54,396 nt of DNA. It comes from an uncultured Oscillospiraceae bacterium (GTDB lineage Bacteria; Bacillota; Clostridia; Oscillospirales; Oscillospiraceae). Shown piece by piece: positions 1 through 7,723 of the stretch. The notes beneath the pieces are model-generated. The model searched no databases. It saw nothing but the letters and a program-made list of their open reading frames with translations, and was not told the origin of the DNA. The DNA lies in contig CAKTTR010000002.1 in NCBI GenBank assembly GCA_934615645.1, forward strand, positions 1 to 54,396. Reading direction: 5' to 3'. The first letter of the stretch is position 1; every line of letters begins with the position of its first letter. Position numbers and translations under genes: made by a program.

Positions 1-65
1 TTTTTGCCCGTTTTTTCAACTGTCACTTAAATTTTGCTGTCCCTGCTTAACTTGACGCTGTGTTC

Positions 66-352
66 TTTGACAGGCTGCGCCGCGGCGGACTGTAAGATCA
101 GTCCGCCGCGGCGTCTTAGGCTGTCAAAAAAGCCTCGCAGAGTTTGCGCCGCGCACGGCGCAAATAAGGTCAAAATTATTTTCTCCGGCGGCGTGTACGT
201 CGGGGAAAATACTTCTCGCCCTGCAAGTGTGGAATTTCCACGCCAACGGCGTGGAAATTATGCGCGCAGCAGGGTGCAAGCCCCTTCAAACGCGAGCCCA
301 GCGTAGCGGGTCGCGTTTGAGAGTGTGTCAAAAAAACTTTTTTGACACACTC
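66..352. repeat. Array of six consecutive hairpins in non-coding DNA
   Basis: No convincing gene lies in 1-389. Six stems follow each other: 78-92 with 99-113 (15 bp perfect) inside an outer pair 66-73/121-128; 143-150 with 157-164 (8 bp); 177-187 with 201-211 (11 bp, one G-U); 233-244 with 248-259 (12 bp perfect); 286-295 with 311-320 (10 bp, plus an inner CCC/GGG); and 321-335 with 338-352 (15 bp perfect, A/T-rich centre). The motif CCGCGGCGTCTT occurs at both 105 and 358. The island may be a structured RNA, a stack of dispersed palindromic repeats, or a composite terminator between unseen upstream genes and the HxlR gene. Part of it recurs near 54315. Confidence 0.75.
121..192 (+). repeat. 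Dispersed repeat, left copy
   Basis: This 72-bp stretch matches 54315-54383 almost base for base. It begins CTGTCAAAAAAGCC, contains the hairpin TTTGCGCC/GGCGCAAA and ends TTCTCCGGCGGC. The two copies differ by one A in the A-run, by the hairpin loop (GCGCAC here, a 4-base loop there) and by one base after the hairpin. The stem arms are identical. No open reading frame explains the conservation. Confidence 0.85.
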
Positions 353-389
353 AGATGCCGCGGCGTCTTTGTGGCGCGCAGCCCAAGGC

Positions 390-767
390 TTAGTGATAAT
401 CGCACTTTTGGCACTGGGTCATGGCGTGCGCTTCCTCTTCTTTAAAATAGCCGCCAGCCCATTGGCAGATGCTCTGCAAGATCGGGATCACAGAGCGGCC
501 TTTTTCCGATAGGGCGTATTCCACCCGGGGCGGGATCTCGTCATAGGACTTGCGCTGGATCATATCATCCGCCAGGAGCTCCTTCAGCGCTGCCGCCAGG
601 ACGGCGTCTGTGATATTGCCCATCTGCTTGCGCAGTGCGCTGTAGCGCAGCGTCCCCTGCCCCGCCAGGACGCAGAGGATGCGGGATTTCCACTTGCCGC
701 CAAACAGCGCCATCCCATATTCCAGCGGGCAGCGGATATCCTTTTCCATTTTTCTCTCATAGGCCAT
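390..767 (-). CDS. HxlR-family transcriptional regulator
   Basis: This 125-residue protein is a winged-helix DNA-binding regulator of the HxlR type. The hallmark N-terminal segment is present, with a conserved Cys followed by PLEYGMALFGGKWKSRIL, and then the recognition region LRYSALRKQMGNITDAVLAAALKEL. HxlR proteins often sense electrophiles or oxidants through that Cys, which sits near residue 12. The C-terminus carries a CxxC (CQKC) that could add metal or redox sensing. The start at 767 was chosen over a longer frame because AAGGGGGG lies about seven bases upstream. It lies 103 bp downstream of the split-barrel gene on the same strand, suggesting co-transcription and that this gene pair is its regulon. 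Confidence 0.9.
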   Translation of the reverse strand: MAYERKMEKDIRCPLEYGMALFGGKWKSRILCVLAGQGTLRYSALRKQMGNITDAVLAAALKELLADDMIQRKSYDEIPPRVEYALSEKGRSVIPILQSICQWAGGYFKEEEAHAMTQCQKCDYH

Positions 768-870
768 ATGCTGCCCCCCTTCCGTAGGACTGCCGGGCAG
801 GCGCCCGGCAAAAGCGGGCACGGACGCAGCTGCATCCGTGCCCCACGATGTACCAGCGATTTTCCCAGCC

Positions 871-1263
871 TTACAGGACCTTCTTGTTCTCCGGGCCGGG
901 GGTCGTCACGATCACCTGCTCGGGGGTGATGACGATCGCGCCCTTGGCCGTCATTTTGCCGTGGAACAGCTTCTCGGCCAGCGCCTTGAAGGTTTCGACA
1001 ACGGGGCCTTCTGCCACATATGCGGCGGTACCCTTGATCTGATAGCCTTCGGAAGTCGAAGCATCATAGGCCGAGACTGCGATCTTGCCGTTGTCCAGAA
1101 CGTTGCGCATTGTCGTCTCCAGGAAGACGTCGCCGACGACCAGCTTGCCGTCCTCCGTGACATCCTTGAAGCCAACCGGCACCGCATTCGGGACACCAGC
1201 CGCACAGGTCGCGACTGTCCAGGTGTTGTTCTTCAGTACCTTCACAACATTTTCATTCAGCAT
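871..1263 (-). CDS. Pyridoxamine 5'-phosphate oxidase-like flavin-binding split-barrel protein
   Basis: The 130-residue product has the compact single-domain size and pattern of FMN-binding split-barrel proteins, for example NTWTVATCAAGVPNAVPVG at the N-terminus, followed by strands TEDGKLVVGDVFLETTMRNVLDN and AVSAYD. Such proteins typically bind FMN or a related cofactor and act as small reductases; the substrate cannot be read from sequence. The ribosome site AGGAGG lies just upstream of the ATG. The HxlR regulator follows on the same strand, and the promoter region upstream holds AT-rich palindromes, so this is probably a stress-induced reductase. Confidence 0.85.
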   Translation of the reverse strand: MLNENVVKVLKNNTWTVATCAAGVPNAVPVGFKDVTEDGKLVVGDVFLETTMRNVLDNGKIAVSAYDASTSEGYQIKGTAAYVAEGPVVETFKALAEKLFHGKMTAKGAIVITPEQVIVTTPGPENKKVL

Positions 1264-1301
1264 TGGAAAAACCTCCTATCCAATTTTTGCTTTCTAGGAC
1301 C

Positions 1302-1330
1302 AGTATAGGAAGTTTGCTTTCGATCCGCAA
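1302..1330 (-). promoter_or_regulatory. Promoter for split-barrel/HxlR genes
   Basis: On the minus strand TTGCGG (1325-1330) is separated by 17 bp from TATACT (1302-1307), about 39 bases before the start codon. Confidence 0.6.
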
Positions 1331-1332
1331 GA

Positions 1333-1358
1333 TATTATTAAAATAATAAGTTACTTAT
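1333..1358. promoter_or_regulatory. Candidate HxlR operator, two overlapping AT-rich palindromes
   Basis: TATTATT-AA-AATAATA (1333-1348) overlaps ATAAGT-T-ACTTAT (1346-1358). Both lie directly upstream of the -35 element, a position expected for an activator or for an upstream-binding HxlR dimer. The role is inferred from position and symmetry only. Confidence 0.45.
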
Positions 1359-1389
1359 AAATTACATAGTGGCAAGCTCCGCAGCCCGC

Positions 1390-1719
1390 TCACAGATCTG
1401 TGACATCGCGGATGCCATCGTCCGCTTCCTCGACTGACCGGCAGTCGCGCTCGATCTCCTCGGCGCTGTGGGAAGAGACATATTCGATAAAGCTCTGGAC
1501 AATAGCGCGGTCCGTATCGTCCCGCAGGGATTCCAGCTTGGAAAGGTCCTCTGGCTGGTAGCGGGCGGCAATGAGCCGCACCTGCTCCGTCCCCGTCGGG
1601 TCATCGGGCGTATAGAGCATATAATGCGCCTTGGTAATATCCGAATAAAAGGTGAAAAGCACCGTACACTGGCACGGCGCGCCGTCGATCTCCATCGTAA
1701 AGGTGATATCCTGCTGCAT
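1390..1719 (-). CDS. DUF1292 family protein
   Basis: The 109-residue product begins MQQDITFTMEIDGAPCQCTVLFTF and continues with ITKAHYMLYTPDD, the acidic beta-rich pattern of the DUF1292 (YrzB-like) family common in Firmicutes. The biochemical role of the family is unknown. The start at 1719 is set by AGGAGG a few bases upstream; an open frame continues far upstream antisense to glyS but has no support. It has its own promoter and is transcribed divergently from glyS. Confidence 0.8.
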   Translation of the reverse strand: MQQDITFTMEIDGAPCQCTVLFTFYSDITKAHYMLYTPDDPTGTEQVRLIAARYQPEDLSKLESLRDDTDRAIVQSFIEYVSSHSAEEIERDCRSVEEADDGIRDVTDL

Positions 1720-1796
1720 TGCGGCCTCCTGCTCCCCCGCGCCGGGCAGCGGCGCATCCCGGGGGTTCGTTTCAATTTTTTGATCCAGTTTTGAAT

Positions 1797-1825
1797 ATTG
1801 TACCACAGCGCGGCGGCCCGCGCAA
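1797..1825 (-). promoter_or_regulatory. Promoter for DUF1292 gene
   Basis: Minus-strand TTGCGC (1820-1825), 17-bp spacer, TACAAT (1797-1802). Confidence 0.6.
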
Positions 1826-1896
1826 CCAAAATCCCTCGACCGGCGCATTTTCCGCAAAATCTGCCGCAAAAACCTGGGTTTTTTGCCGTCTATCGG

Positions 1897-1925
1897 TTGA
1901 TTTTTCCCGCGGCGGCGGATATAAT
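1897..1925 (+). promoter_or_regulatory. Promoter for glyS
   Basis: TTGATT (1897-1902), 17-bp spacer, perfect TATAAT (1920-1925), about 53 bases before the glyS start. No T-box fits in the short leader. Confidence 0.75.
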
Positions 1926-1977
1926 TAAATATTGCAAATGGAAAATTACACAGAGAAATTCTGGAGGGCGTTTGGCT

Positions 1978-3417
1978 ATGATGAAAAATACTGAAAAGAC
2001 CATGGACAAAATCGTCGCGCTTTGTAAAGGCCGCGGCTTTATCTTCTCCGGCTCCGAAATTTACGGCGGCCTGGCCAACACCTGGGATTACGGCCCCTTG
2101 GGTGTGGAGCTCAAAAACAATGTCAAAAAGGCATGGTGGAAGAAATTCGTGCAGGAAAACCCATACAACGTCGGGCAGGACTCCGCTATTTTGATGAACC
2201 CGCAGACCTGGGTCGCCTCCGGCCACCTGGGCGGCTTTTCCGACCCGCTGATGGACTGCAAGTCCTGCAAGGAGCGCTTCCGCGCTGATAAGCTGATCGA
2301 AGACTTCTGCCAGGGCGAAAACATCACGCTGCCGAAGCCCATCGACGCCTTCAGCCAGCAGGAAATGGCGGACTTCATCGAAGAAAAGCAGATCCCCTGC
2401 CCCACCTGCGGCAAGCATGATTTTACGGACATCCGCCAGTTCAACCTGATGTTCAAGACCTTCCAGGGCGTCACGGAGGATGCAAAGAATACCGTCTATC
2501 TGCGCCCGGAAACGGCCCAGGGCATTTTCGTCAACTTCAATAACATCCAGCGGACGACCCGCCGGAAGCTGCCCTTCGGCGTTTGCCAGATCGGCAAATC
2601 CTTCCGCAATGAGATCACCCCGGGCAACTTCACCTTCCGCACCCGTGAGTTTGAGCAGATGGAGCTGGAATTCTTCTGCGAACCGGGGACGGACCTGGAG
2701 TGGTTCGCCTACTGGCGTGCCTTCTGCCGCGATTGGTTGACGAGCCTGCACATGCGGGAGGAAAACCTGCGCCTGCGGGACCATGACCCGGAGGAGCTCT
2801 GCTTCTACTCCAAAGCCACGACGGACTTTGAATTCCTCTTCCCCTTCGGCTGGGGCGAGCTCTGGGGCGTCGCAGACCGCACGGATTACGACCTGAGCCA
2901 GCACCAGAAGACCTCCGGGGTCGATATGACCTACTACGACCAGTCCAAGAACGAGCACTATATCCCCTATGTCATCGAGCCCTCCCTGGGCGCAGACCGG
3001 GTGGTCCTGGCCTTCCTGGTGGACGCTTACGACGAAGAGGTCGTCGGGCAGGATAAGAAGGGCAATGACGATGTCCGTGTCGTCCTGCATCTGCATCCGG
3101 CCCTGGCTCCGTTCAAGGCGGCGGTGCTGCCCCTGAGCAAGAAGCTCTCCGGCAAGGCGGAGGAGATCTACCATATGCTCCAGAAGGACTTCATGGTCGA
3201 CTTTGACGATGCCGGCTCCATCGGCAAGCGCTATCGCCGGGAGGACGAGATCGGCACCCCCTACTGCATCACCGTCGATTTTGAGACCGTTGGCGACCCG
3301 GAAAAGGGCGTCGAGGCGGACAACGCCGTGACCATCCGCGACCGCGATACGATGGAGCAGGTGCGCGTCCCCATCTCCCAGCTGCGGGATTGGCTGGCCG
3401 AAAAGCTGGCCTACTAA
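1978..3417 (+). CDS. glyS: Glycyl-tRNA synthetase, homodimeric class II type
   Basis: This enzyme charges tRNA-Gly with glycine in the cytoplasm. The 479-residue length and the opening GRGFIFSGSEIYGGLANTWDYGPLG are typical of the alpha2 GlyRS (glyQS/GRS1 type), not the alpha2-beta2 form. Class II features include the motif 2 region with FRNEITP near residue 220 and the GLGADRVVLA-like motif 3, here SLGADRVVLAFL. A zinc-ribbon-like insertion has CKSC and CPTC pairs. GGAGG lies ten bases before the chosen ATG at 1978; the next codon is also ATG and an in-frame TTG lies at 1972, so the start is uncertain by a few codons. Confidence 0.95.
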   Translation: MMKNTEKTMDKIVALCKGRGFIFSGSEIYGGLANTWDYGPLGVELKNNVKKAWWKKFVQENPYNVGQDSAILMNPQTWVASGHLGGFSDPLMDCKSCKERFRADKLIEDFCQGENITLPKPIDAFSQQEMADFIEEKQIPCPTCGKHDFTDIRQFNLMFKTFQGVTEDAKNTVYLRPETAQGIFVNFNNIQRTTRRKLPFGVCQIGKSFRNEITPGNFTFRTREFEQMELEFFCEPGTDLEWFAYWRAFCRDWLTSLHMREENLRLRDHDPEELCFYSKATTDFEFLFPFGWGELWGVADRTDYDLSQHQKTSGVDMTYYDQSKNEHYIPYVIEPSLGADRVVLAFLVDAYDEEVVGQDKKGNDDVRVVLHLHPALAPFKAAVLPLSKKLSGKAEEIYHMLQKDFMVDFDDAGSIGKRYRREDEIGTPYCITVDFETVGDPEKGVEADNAVTIRDRDTMEQVRVPISQLRDWLAEKLAY

Positions 3418-3442
3418 GCGGAAATTCTAAGATAGCTTCCGT

Positions 3443-3468
3443 CGGGCAGATGTAACCGCATCTGCCCG
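3443..3468 (+). terminator. Stem-loop downstream of glyS
   Basis: A 10-bp perfect stem (3443-3452 with 3459-3468) with a 6-base loop follows the glyS stop. The T-run is delayed to 3487, so it may only partly terminate before the MATE gene. Confidence 0.5.
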
Positions 3469-3517
3469 GCAGTTTGTCCCTGCGGCTTTTTTTCGCAAGC
3501 AGAAAGAAGGTAACAAC

Positions 3518-4849
3518 TTGGTAAAAGACCTGACCCGTGGGAATCCCCGCACCGAGCTGATCAAATTCTCGCTGCCGCTTCTGGGCAGTATTCTGTTTCA
3601 GCAGCTCTATAACATCGCTGACAGCCTTGTCGCCGGAAAATTTATTGGGGACGAAGCGCTGGCAGCCGTCGGCAACGCCTATGAGATCACCCTGGTCTAT
3701 CTGGCGTTCGCCTTTGGCTGCAACATCGGCTGCTCCGTCATCCTGGCACAGATGTTCGGCGCCAAGCAATTCCGGGACCTGAAAACCGCCGTCTCGACGA
3801 CATATCTCGCCTCCGGCGCCCTCTGCGCCCTGCTGATGCTGCTGGGCTTCACCCTTTCGCCCAGCCTGATGCAGCTCATCCGCACACCGGCCGATATCCT
3901 GGAGGACTCGCAGCTCTACCTGAACATCTATACCGGCGGGCTGTTTTTCCTCTTCTACTATAATATCTCCACCGGTATCTTCTCCGCCCTAGGCGATTCC
4001 CGCACGCCGTTTATTTTCCTGGTGGCCTCGTCGCTGACGAATATCGCCATGGACATCTGGTTCGTCGCCGGGCTCCATATGGGCGTGGCCGGTGTAGCCT
4101 GGGCAACATTCCTGTGCCAAGGCGTCAGCTGTGTGCTGGCGGTCATCACGGTCCTGCGCCGGATCCGGCAGCTGCCCTGCGAAGAAAAGCCTGCGCTATT
4201 CTCCGGCTCCATCCTGCTGCGGATCACCCGCATCGCCATCCCCAGCACACTGCAGCAGAGCTTTGTCTCCGTCGGCAACATCTTCATCCAGGGGATGGTC
4301 AACAGCTTCGGCACGACGGTCATCGCCGCCTACTCTGCCGCCATCAAGCTCAATAACTTCGCCATCACCGGCTTCAGCGCCCTGGGCACGGCAATGTCCA
4401 ACTTCACGGCGCAGAACATCGGGGCCGGAAAGCTCGACCGCATCCGCCAGGGGACGAAAAGCGGCGTCGGCATCTCCATTCTCACCGGGCTTGCCTTTAC
4501 GGCGCTGTTTATCCTGCTGCGCCACCCGCTGGTCGGCCTGTTTTTGAAGGATCACACCACCGGCGCGCTGGAGACGGGCACGCTGTTTATCCTGATCGTC
4601 ACGCCATTTTATATCGTCCCGGCGGTCAAGATCCTGCTGGACGGCGTCCTGCGGGGCGCGGGCGCTATGGGGTATTTCATGACGACGACCTTTACGGATC
4701 TTATCCTCCGGGTCGGGTTGGCCTTCCTCCTCTCCCGTTCCCTTGCAAGCACCGGCATCTGGCTGGCTTGGCCCCTGGGCTGGATCACCGGCACCGGCCT
4801 CTCCATCCTCTTCTACTGCAAGGGCGTCTGGAAACGGGGCATGACCTAA
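3518..4849 (+). CDS. MATE family multidrug/sodium antiporter
   Basis: The 443-residue integral membrane protein belongs to the MATE exporters, which use a Na+ or H+ gradient to expel cationic compounds. The signature GSILFQQLYNIADSLVAGKFIG lies in the first helix region, and a repeat of the fold starts near residue 230 with IPSTLQQSFVSVGNIFIQGMVN. Around twelve hydrophobic segments are visible. The start is a TTG with AGAAGG seven bases upstream; no ATG alternative is nearby. It follows glyS by about 100 bp and precedes a TetR gene that has its own promoter. Substrate is not predictable. Confidence 0.93.
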   Translation: MVKDLTRGNPRTELIKFSLPLLGSILFQQLYNIADSLVAGKFIGDEALAAVGNAYEITLVYLAFAFGCNIGCSVILAQMFGAKQFRDLKTAVSTTYLASGALCALLMLLGFTLSPSLMQLIRTPADILEDSQLYLNIYTGGLFFLFYYNISTGIFSALGDSRTPFIFLVASSLTNIAMDIWFVAGLHMGVAGVAWATFLCQGVSCVLAVITVLRRIRQLPCEEKPALFSGSILLRITRIAIPSTLQQSFVSVGNIFIQGMVNSFGTTVIAAYSAAIKLNNFAITGFSALGTAMSNFTAQNIGAGKLDRIRQGTKSGVGISILTGLAFTALFILLRHPLVGLFLKDHTTGALETGTLFILIVTPFYIVPAVKILLDGVLRGAGAMGYFMTTTFTDLILRVGLAFLLSRSLASTGIWLAWPLGWITGTGLSILFYCKGVWKRGMT

Positions 4850-4852
4850 CAG

Positions 4853-4878
4853 CGCGAGGGGGCTCCCTTCCCCTCGCG
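4853..4878 (+). terminator. Stem-loop after MATE gene
   Basis: A 9-bp perfect G/C-rich stem (4853-4861 with 4870-4878) begins immediately after the stop codon and is followed by GTTTG. The T-tract is short. Confidence 0.5.
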
Positions 4879-4942
4879 TTTGCCGCACCAGGCAGAAATT
4901 ACTTTAGAAATCGTATTATTTTTTTTAAAATAACGAAATATC

Positions 4943-4972
4943 TTGACAATTGCCTGTAGCTGCGTATATGAT
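4943..4972 (+). promoter_or_regulatory. Promoter for TetR-family gene
   Basis: TTGACA (4943-4948), 18-bp spacer, TATGAT (4967-4972). Confidence 0.7.
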
Positions 4973-4999
4973 TAGATTATCACACAGAATTTTTTCATA

Positions 5000-5024
5000 T
5001 CAGAAAATGCCGCGCATTTTCTGA
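5000..5024 (+). promoter_or_regulatory. Perfect palindrome in the leader of the TetR-family gene
   Basis: TCAGAAAATGC (5000-5010) pairs perfectly with GCATTTTCTGA (5014-5024). It lies between the predicted transcription start and the ribosome site AAGGA (5026-5030). Position and symmetry fit an autoregulatory operator, but it could equally be a leader hairpin. Confidence 0.5.
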
Positions 5025-5036
5025 CAAGGAGCGATC

Positions 5037-5765
5037 ATGGGTAACTATAAAAACGGCATTGAAACAAAAACAGCGCTCTACCAGAGCGCACGGAATTGCT
5101 TTTACGAGCAGGGGTATTTCAATACCTCGATTCGGGATATCGTCGGCGCCGCGAATTCACGGCTGGGGCTCTTCTCCTATCATTTTGAGAGCAAGGAAGC
5201 CGTCGCCGTCATGGTATTCCGGGAATATATCTCCAACGTGGCCACGACGATCCGTAGCGCGCTGGGCAACATCTTCGACGAAAGCGACCTGCTGCTGAAC
5301 GATATGCTCAACTACCGCGGCTACTTCACCGGGCTGCTGCGCAACGAGAACATCTCCCGCTTCTTCGTCGAGCTGACGACGACGGCGTGCTATCTGGAGC
5401 AGAATTTCCGCTATAAGGAGTATTTCTTCCAGCGCCTGTGCTCCCCGCAGCTGGTGCTGAACAAGTGCTGGCGCAATGAAGAGATGGGCAACCTCTTCGT
5501 CTCGCTGACAGCGGGCATGGAGATCCAAATGTGCCGGGATTACCGCAGCGGCCGCATCCGCGTCCCGCTGGACAGCGCGCTGGACGCTTATTTTGAAACT
5601 TATTACGGCCTGCTGGTGCAGAACCGCAAGCAAGTGGAAAAATACGTCCGCCAGACCCGCCAGATCATGGACAGCATCGACTGGGCCGTCGGCCCCGGCT
5701 TCACCCCCTATATCATCCGCAGCCGGGAAGACACCGCATCGGCAGAGGTCCCCGCAGAAGCCTGA
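5037..5765 (+). CDS. TetR/AcrR-family transcriptional regulator
   Basis: The 242-residue protein has an N-terminal TetR helix-turn-helix: TALYQSARNCFYEQGYFNTSIRDIVGAAN then LGLFSYHFESKEAVAVMVF, matching the usual pattern through residues 12-60. The remaining ligand-binding part shows no recognisable specificity. The ATG at 5037 follows AAGGA by six bases. It is convergent with the uroporphyrinogen-decarboxylase-like gene and shares a bidirectional terminator with it. Target genes are unknown; it could control the MATE exporter upstream or itself through the palindrome in its leader. Confidence 0.88.
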   Translation: MGNYKNGIETKTALYQSARNCFYEQGYFNTSIRDIVGAANSRLGLFSYHFESKEAVAVMVFREYISNVATTIRSALGNIFDESDLLLNDMLNYRGYFTGLLRNENISRFFVELTTTACYLEQNFRYKEYFFQRLCSPQLVLNKCWRNEEMGNLFVSLTAGMEIQMCRDYRSGRIRVPLDSALDAYFETYYGLLVQNRKQVEKYVRQTRQIMDSIDWAVGPGFTPYIIRSREDTASAEVPAEA

Positions 5766-5783
5766 GCCATTCCGCAAAAAATA

Positions 5784-5824
5784 ACAGCGCAGCGAAACTG
5801 AATGCATCAGCTTCGCTGCGCTGT
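5784..5824. terminator. Bidirectional terminator
   Basis: A 13-bp perfect stem (5784-5796 with 5812-5824) is followed by CTTTCTTTCTG on the plus strand and by ATTTTTTG on the minus strand. It separates two convergent genes. Confidence 0.8.
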
Positions 5825-5835
5825 CTTTCTTTCTG

Positions 5836-6708
5836 TTACGCCAGCAGCTCCAAGGCGTGCAGGGTACCATGGGCCCGGAAGTGATAATGCTTGGGGCAGG
5901 TCTGGCCATAGATCAGGTCAGGCCGCTTTGCATCCAGGCAAGCCTGGACATAGGACGTATCCGCCGCCGCAGGCAGGTCCACAAAGCGGGCAAGCTCACA
6001 GGCTGTCAGCGCAAATGTCTGCTTCGGACACAGGAACAGCAGCGCCTTTCCGTCCGCCAGCGCCTGGATCTCGTGCAGCAGCGGCAGCGTGACCGTCTCA
6101 GCCATATGGGCCATATTCTTCGGCCCCAGGACATTCACGCCGCCGACGGAATCGGAATAGGAAATAAGATCCGCCCCGGCCGCCAGCGCCTTTTCCGTGA
6201 ACCGCAGCAGCTCAGCCCGGATGTGATCGAACACCTGCTGCATCTTCTCCGGCTCCTTGCGCAGCCATTTAAAAAGCGGCGCCGTGCCGCACAGGACATT
6301 CAGCCACGTGAACGGCCCCGTCAGGGCGATCATCACATGCTCCCCCTGCTGGTGCAGCAGACGGCAGGCCTCCAGCGTCTGGGCCATCCGGCCAGCAGAA
6401 TAGTCGATCTCAGGCATTTGCAGCAGCGCATCCAGGGACTTGTACGTCGGGTCACCAAAGCGCGGACCGGTCTCGACATCGTCAAACTGGATGACGCCGC
6501 CCGTCGCCTCCGCCTCCAGGGTATGACAGAAGGGAAGCATACAGAAGCAGGCGTTGTTCTCTCGCTTCAGCTCCAGCGCCGTTTTGGCCATATCTCCGCT
6601 CTCGAGATACGCCGCCGGGAAGCTGCTGCCCGCCGCCGCCGCCAAAAGCTCCGGCGTTATGCGCAGCATCGCGCCGACATCACAATGAAAATCCGCAATC
6701 TGGTTCAT
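5836..6708 (-). CDS. Uroporphyrinogen decarboxylase-like (URO-D/MtaA superfamily) protein
   Basis: The 290-residue product resembles the URO-D TIM-barrel superfamily: ALTGPFTWLNVLCG near residue 128 matches the conserved GPFT block, AGADLISYSDSVGG near 180 and a C-terminal region with CPK/HxH residues follow. In anaerobes most such proteins act in corrinoid or methyl transfer rather than haem synthesis, and no haem genes are near. The protein is shorter than HemE (about 350). Its start overlaps the stop of the dnaC-like gene by four bases, so it is the last gene of the division/replication operon. Substrate unknown. Confidence 0.75.
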   Translation of the reverse strand: MNQIADFHCDVGAMLRITPELLAAAAGSSFPAAYLESGDMAKTALELKRENNACFCMLPFCHTLEAEATGGVIQFDDVETGPRFGDPTYKSLDALLQMPEIDYSAGRMAQTLEACRLLHQQGEHVMIALTGPFTWLNVLCGTAPLFKWLRKEPEKMQQVFDHIRAELLRFTEKALAAGADLISYSDSVGGVNVLGPKNMAHMAETVTLPLLHEIQALADGKALLFLCPKQTFALTACELARFVDLPAAADTSYVQACLDAKRPDLIYGQTCPKHYHFRAHGTLHALELLA

Positions 6709-7700
6709 GAGAAAGGCCTCCTTTCTTGCGTTTTCATGCGAATATCGTTTCCCAAGAACTGCAGGACCTGATACGTCCCCAGAATGCGGGATGCGATCTG
6801 GGCAGAGTAGCGGGTCCGGAGCTCCTCCGGTGACAAATTGGTCGAGAGGATGACAGGCTTGTGGGCCATCATCCGGTCGTTGATGACAGAATACAGGGCC
6901 GAGACGGTGAATTGCGTCACCATTTCCGTCCCCAGATCGTCGATGATCAGCAGGTCGCAGGCGGTGTATTTCCCGGTGCGGCCGCGGTTTTCCTCAGTAT
7001 TCTCGCCGAATTTTGCCGCTTCATAGTCCGCCAGCAGGTGAATTGCCGTGTCATAGACGACGGAATAGCCGCCGTCGGCCACGGCCCGGGCGATGCAGCC
7101 GGAGAGGAAGGTCTTTCCCAGCCCCGTCCCGCCGGTGAACAGCAGGGAGGATGCGTTGGGCGTAAACTCCCGGGCATACCGCTGGCATTTTTGCAGCACC
7201 AGACGCATTGTTTGCCGGGGGCTGATGCCGTAGTTGGGGTCCGGCGTGTCGGGGTAATAGTCCAGCCGGAACTGCTCGAACCGCTCCCGGCCGGTACCGA
7301 GGAGCGTCGTCAGCTCCTTTTTCTGCTCCTGGCGGCAGAGCTCCCGCAGGCACTCGCACATCTGCGCGCCGACATAGCCGGTGCCGCCGCACTGGGCGCA
7401 GACCGGCGTATCCTCCAGCAGGGATTCGTCATAGTCCGCCAGGATCCACTCCCGGCGGCGCTGCAGCTCCAGATTTTTGGCGCGGATATCTGCAATGGCC
7501 TGGGCCGGGTCCTCCCCTTTTCGGAAGCTGGCCGCCACGACCTGGGCCATCGTCGCCCGCAGCTGCCGGTCGATTTGTGCAAGCTCGGGGAATTTTTCAT
7601 AAGCTGCCTCCAGCCGGGCCGCTGTCTCGGCCTCGTGGGCAGCCTTGGCCTGGGCCAGACGCGCCCGGGCCCGCTGGACGACTGCGGGGGAATATGCCAT
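6705..7700 (-). CDS. dnaC: DnaC/DnaI-like helicase loader ATPase
   Basis: This 331-residue AAA+ ATPase probably loads the replicative helicase onto DNA. The N-terminal third is a charged helical region; a zinc-binding cluster CAQCGGTGYVGAQMCEC lies near residues 101-117 as in Firmicutes DnaI. Walker A is FTGGTGLGKTFLS near 190 and Walker B is LLIIDDLGTE near 252, followed by the sensor ILSTNLS. The start has GGAGG upstream. It follows the dnaD gene by 23 bp, the usual DnaD-then-loader pair in Clostridia. Confidence 0.9.
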   Translation of the reverse strand: MAYSPAVVQRARARLAQAKAAHEAETAARLEAAYEKFPELAQIDRQLRATMAQVVAASFRKGEDPAQAIADIRAKNLELQRRREWILADYDESLLEDTPVCAQCGGTGYVGAQMCECLRELCRQEQKKELTTLLGTGRERFEQFRLDYYPDTPDPNYGISPRQTMRLVLQKCQRYAREFTPNASSLLFTGGTGLGKTFLSGCIARAVADGGYSVVYDTAIHLLADYEAAKFGENTEENRGRTGKYTACDLLIIDDLGTEMVTQFTVSALYSVINDRMMAHKPVILSTNLSPEELRTRYSAQIASRILGTYQVLQFLGNDIRMKTQERRPFS

Positions 7701-7723
7701 ATGCCGTTACCTCCCTTGCCGGG

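Noticed and set aside
34..445. Short open frames over the left-end repeat region
   Set aside because: They cross perfect hairpins, lack ribosome sites and have no protein-like composition.
1798..1977. Longer N-terminus of GlyRS from an upstream start
   Set aside because: The extension crosses the glyS promoter and lacks homology; GGAGG favours 1978.
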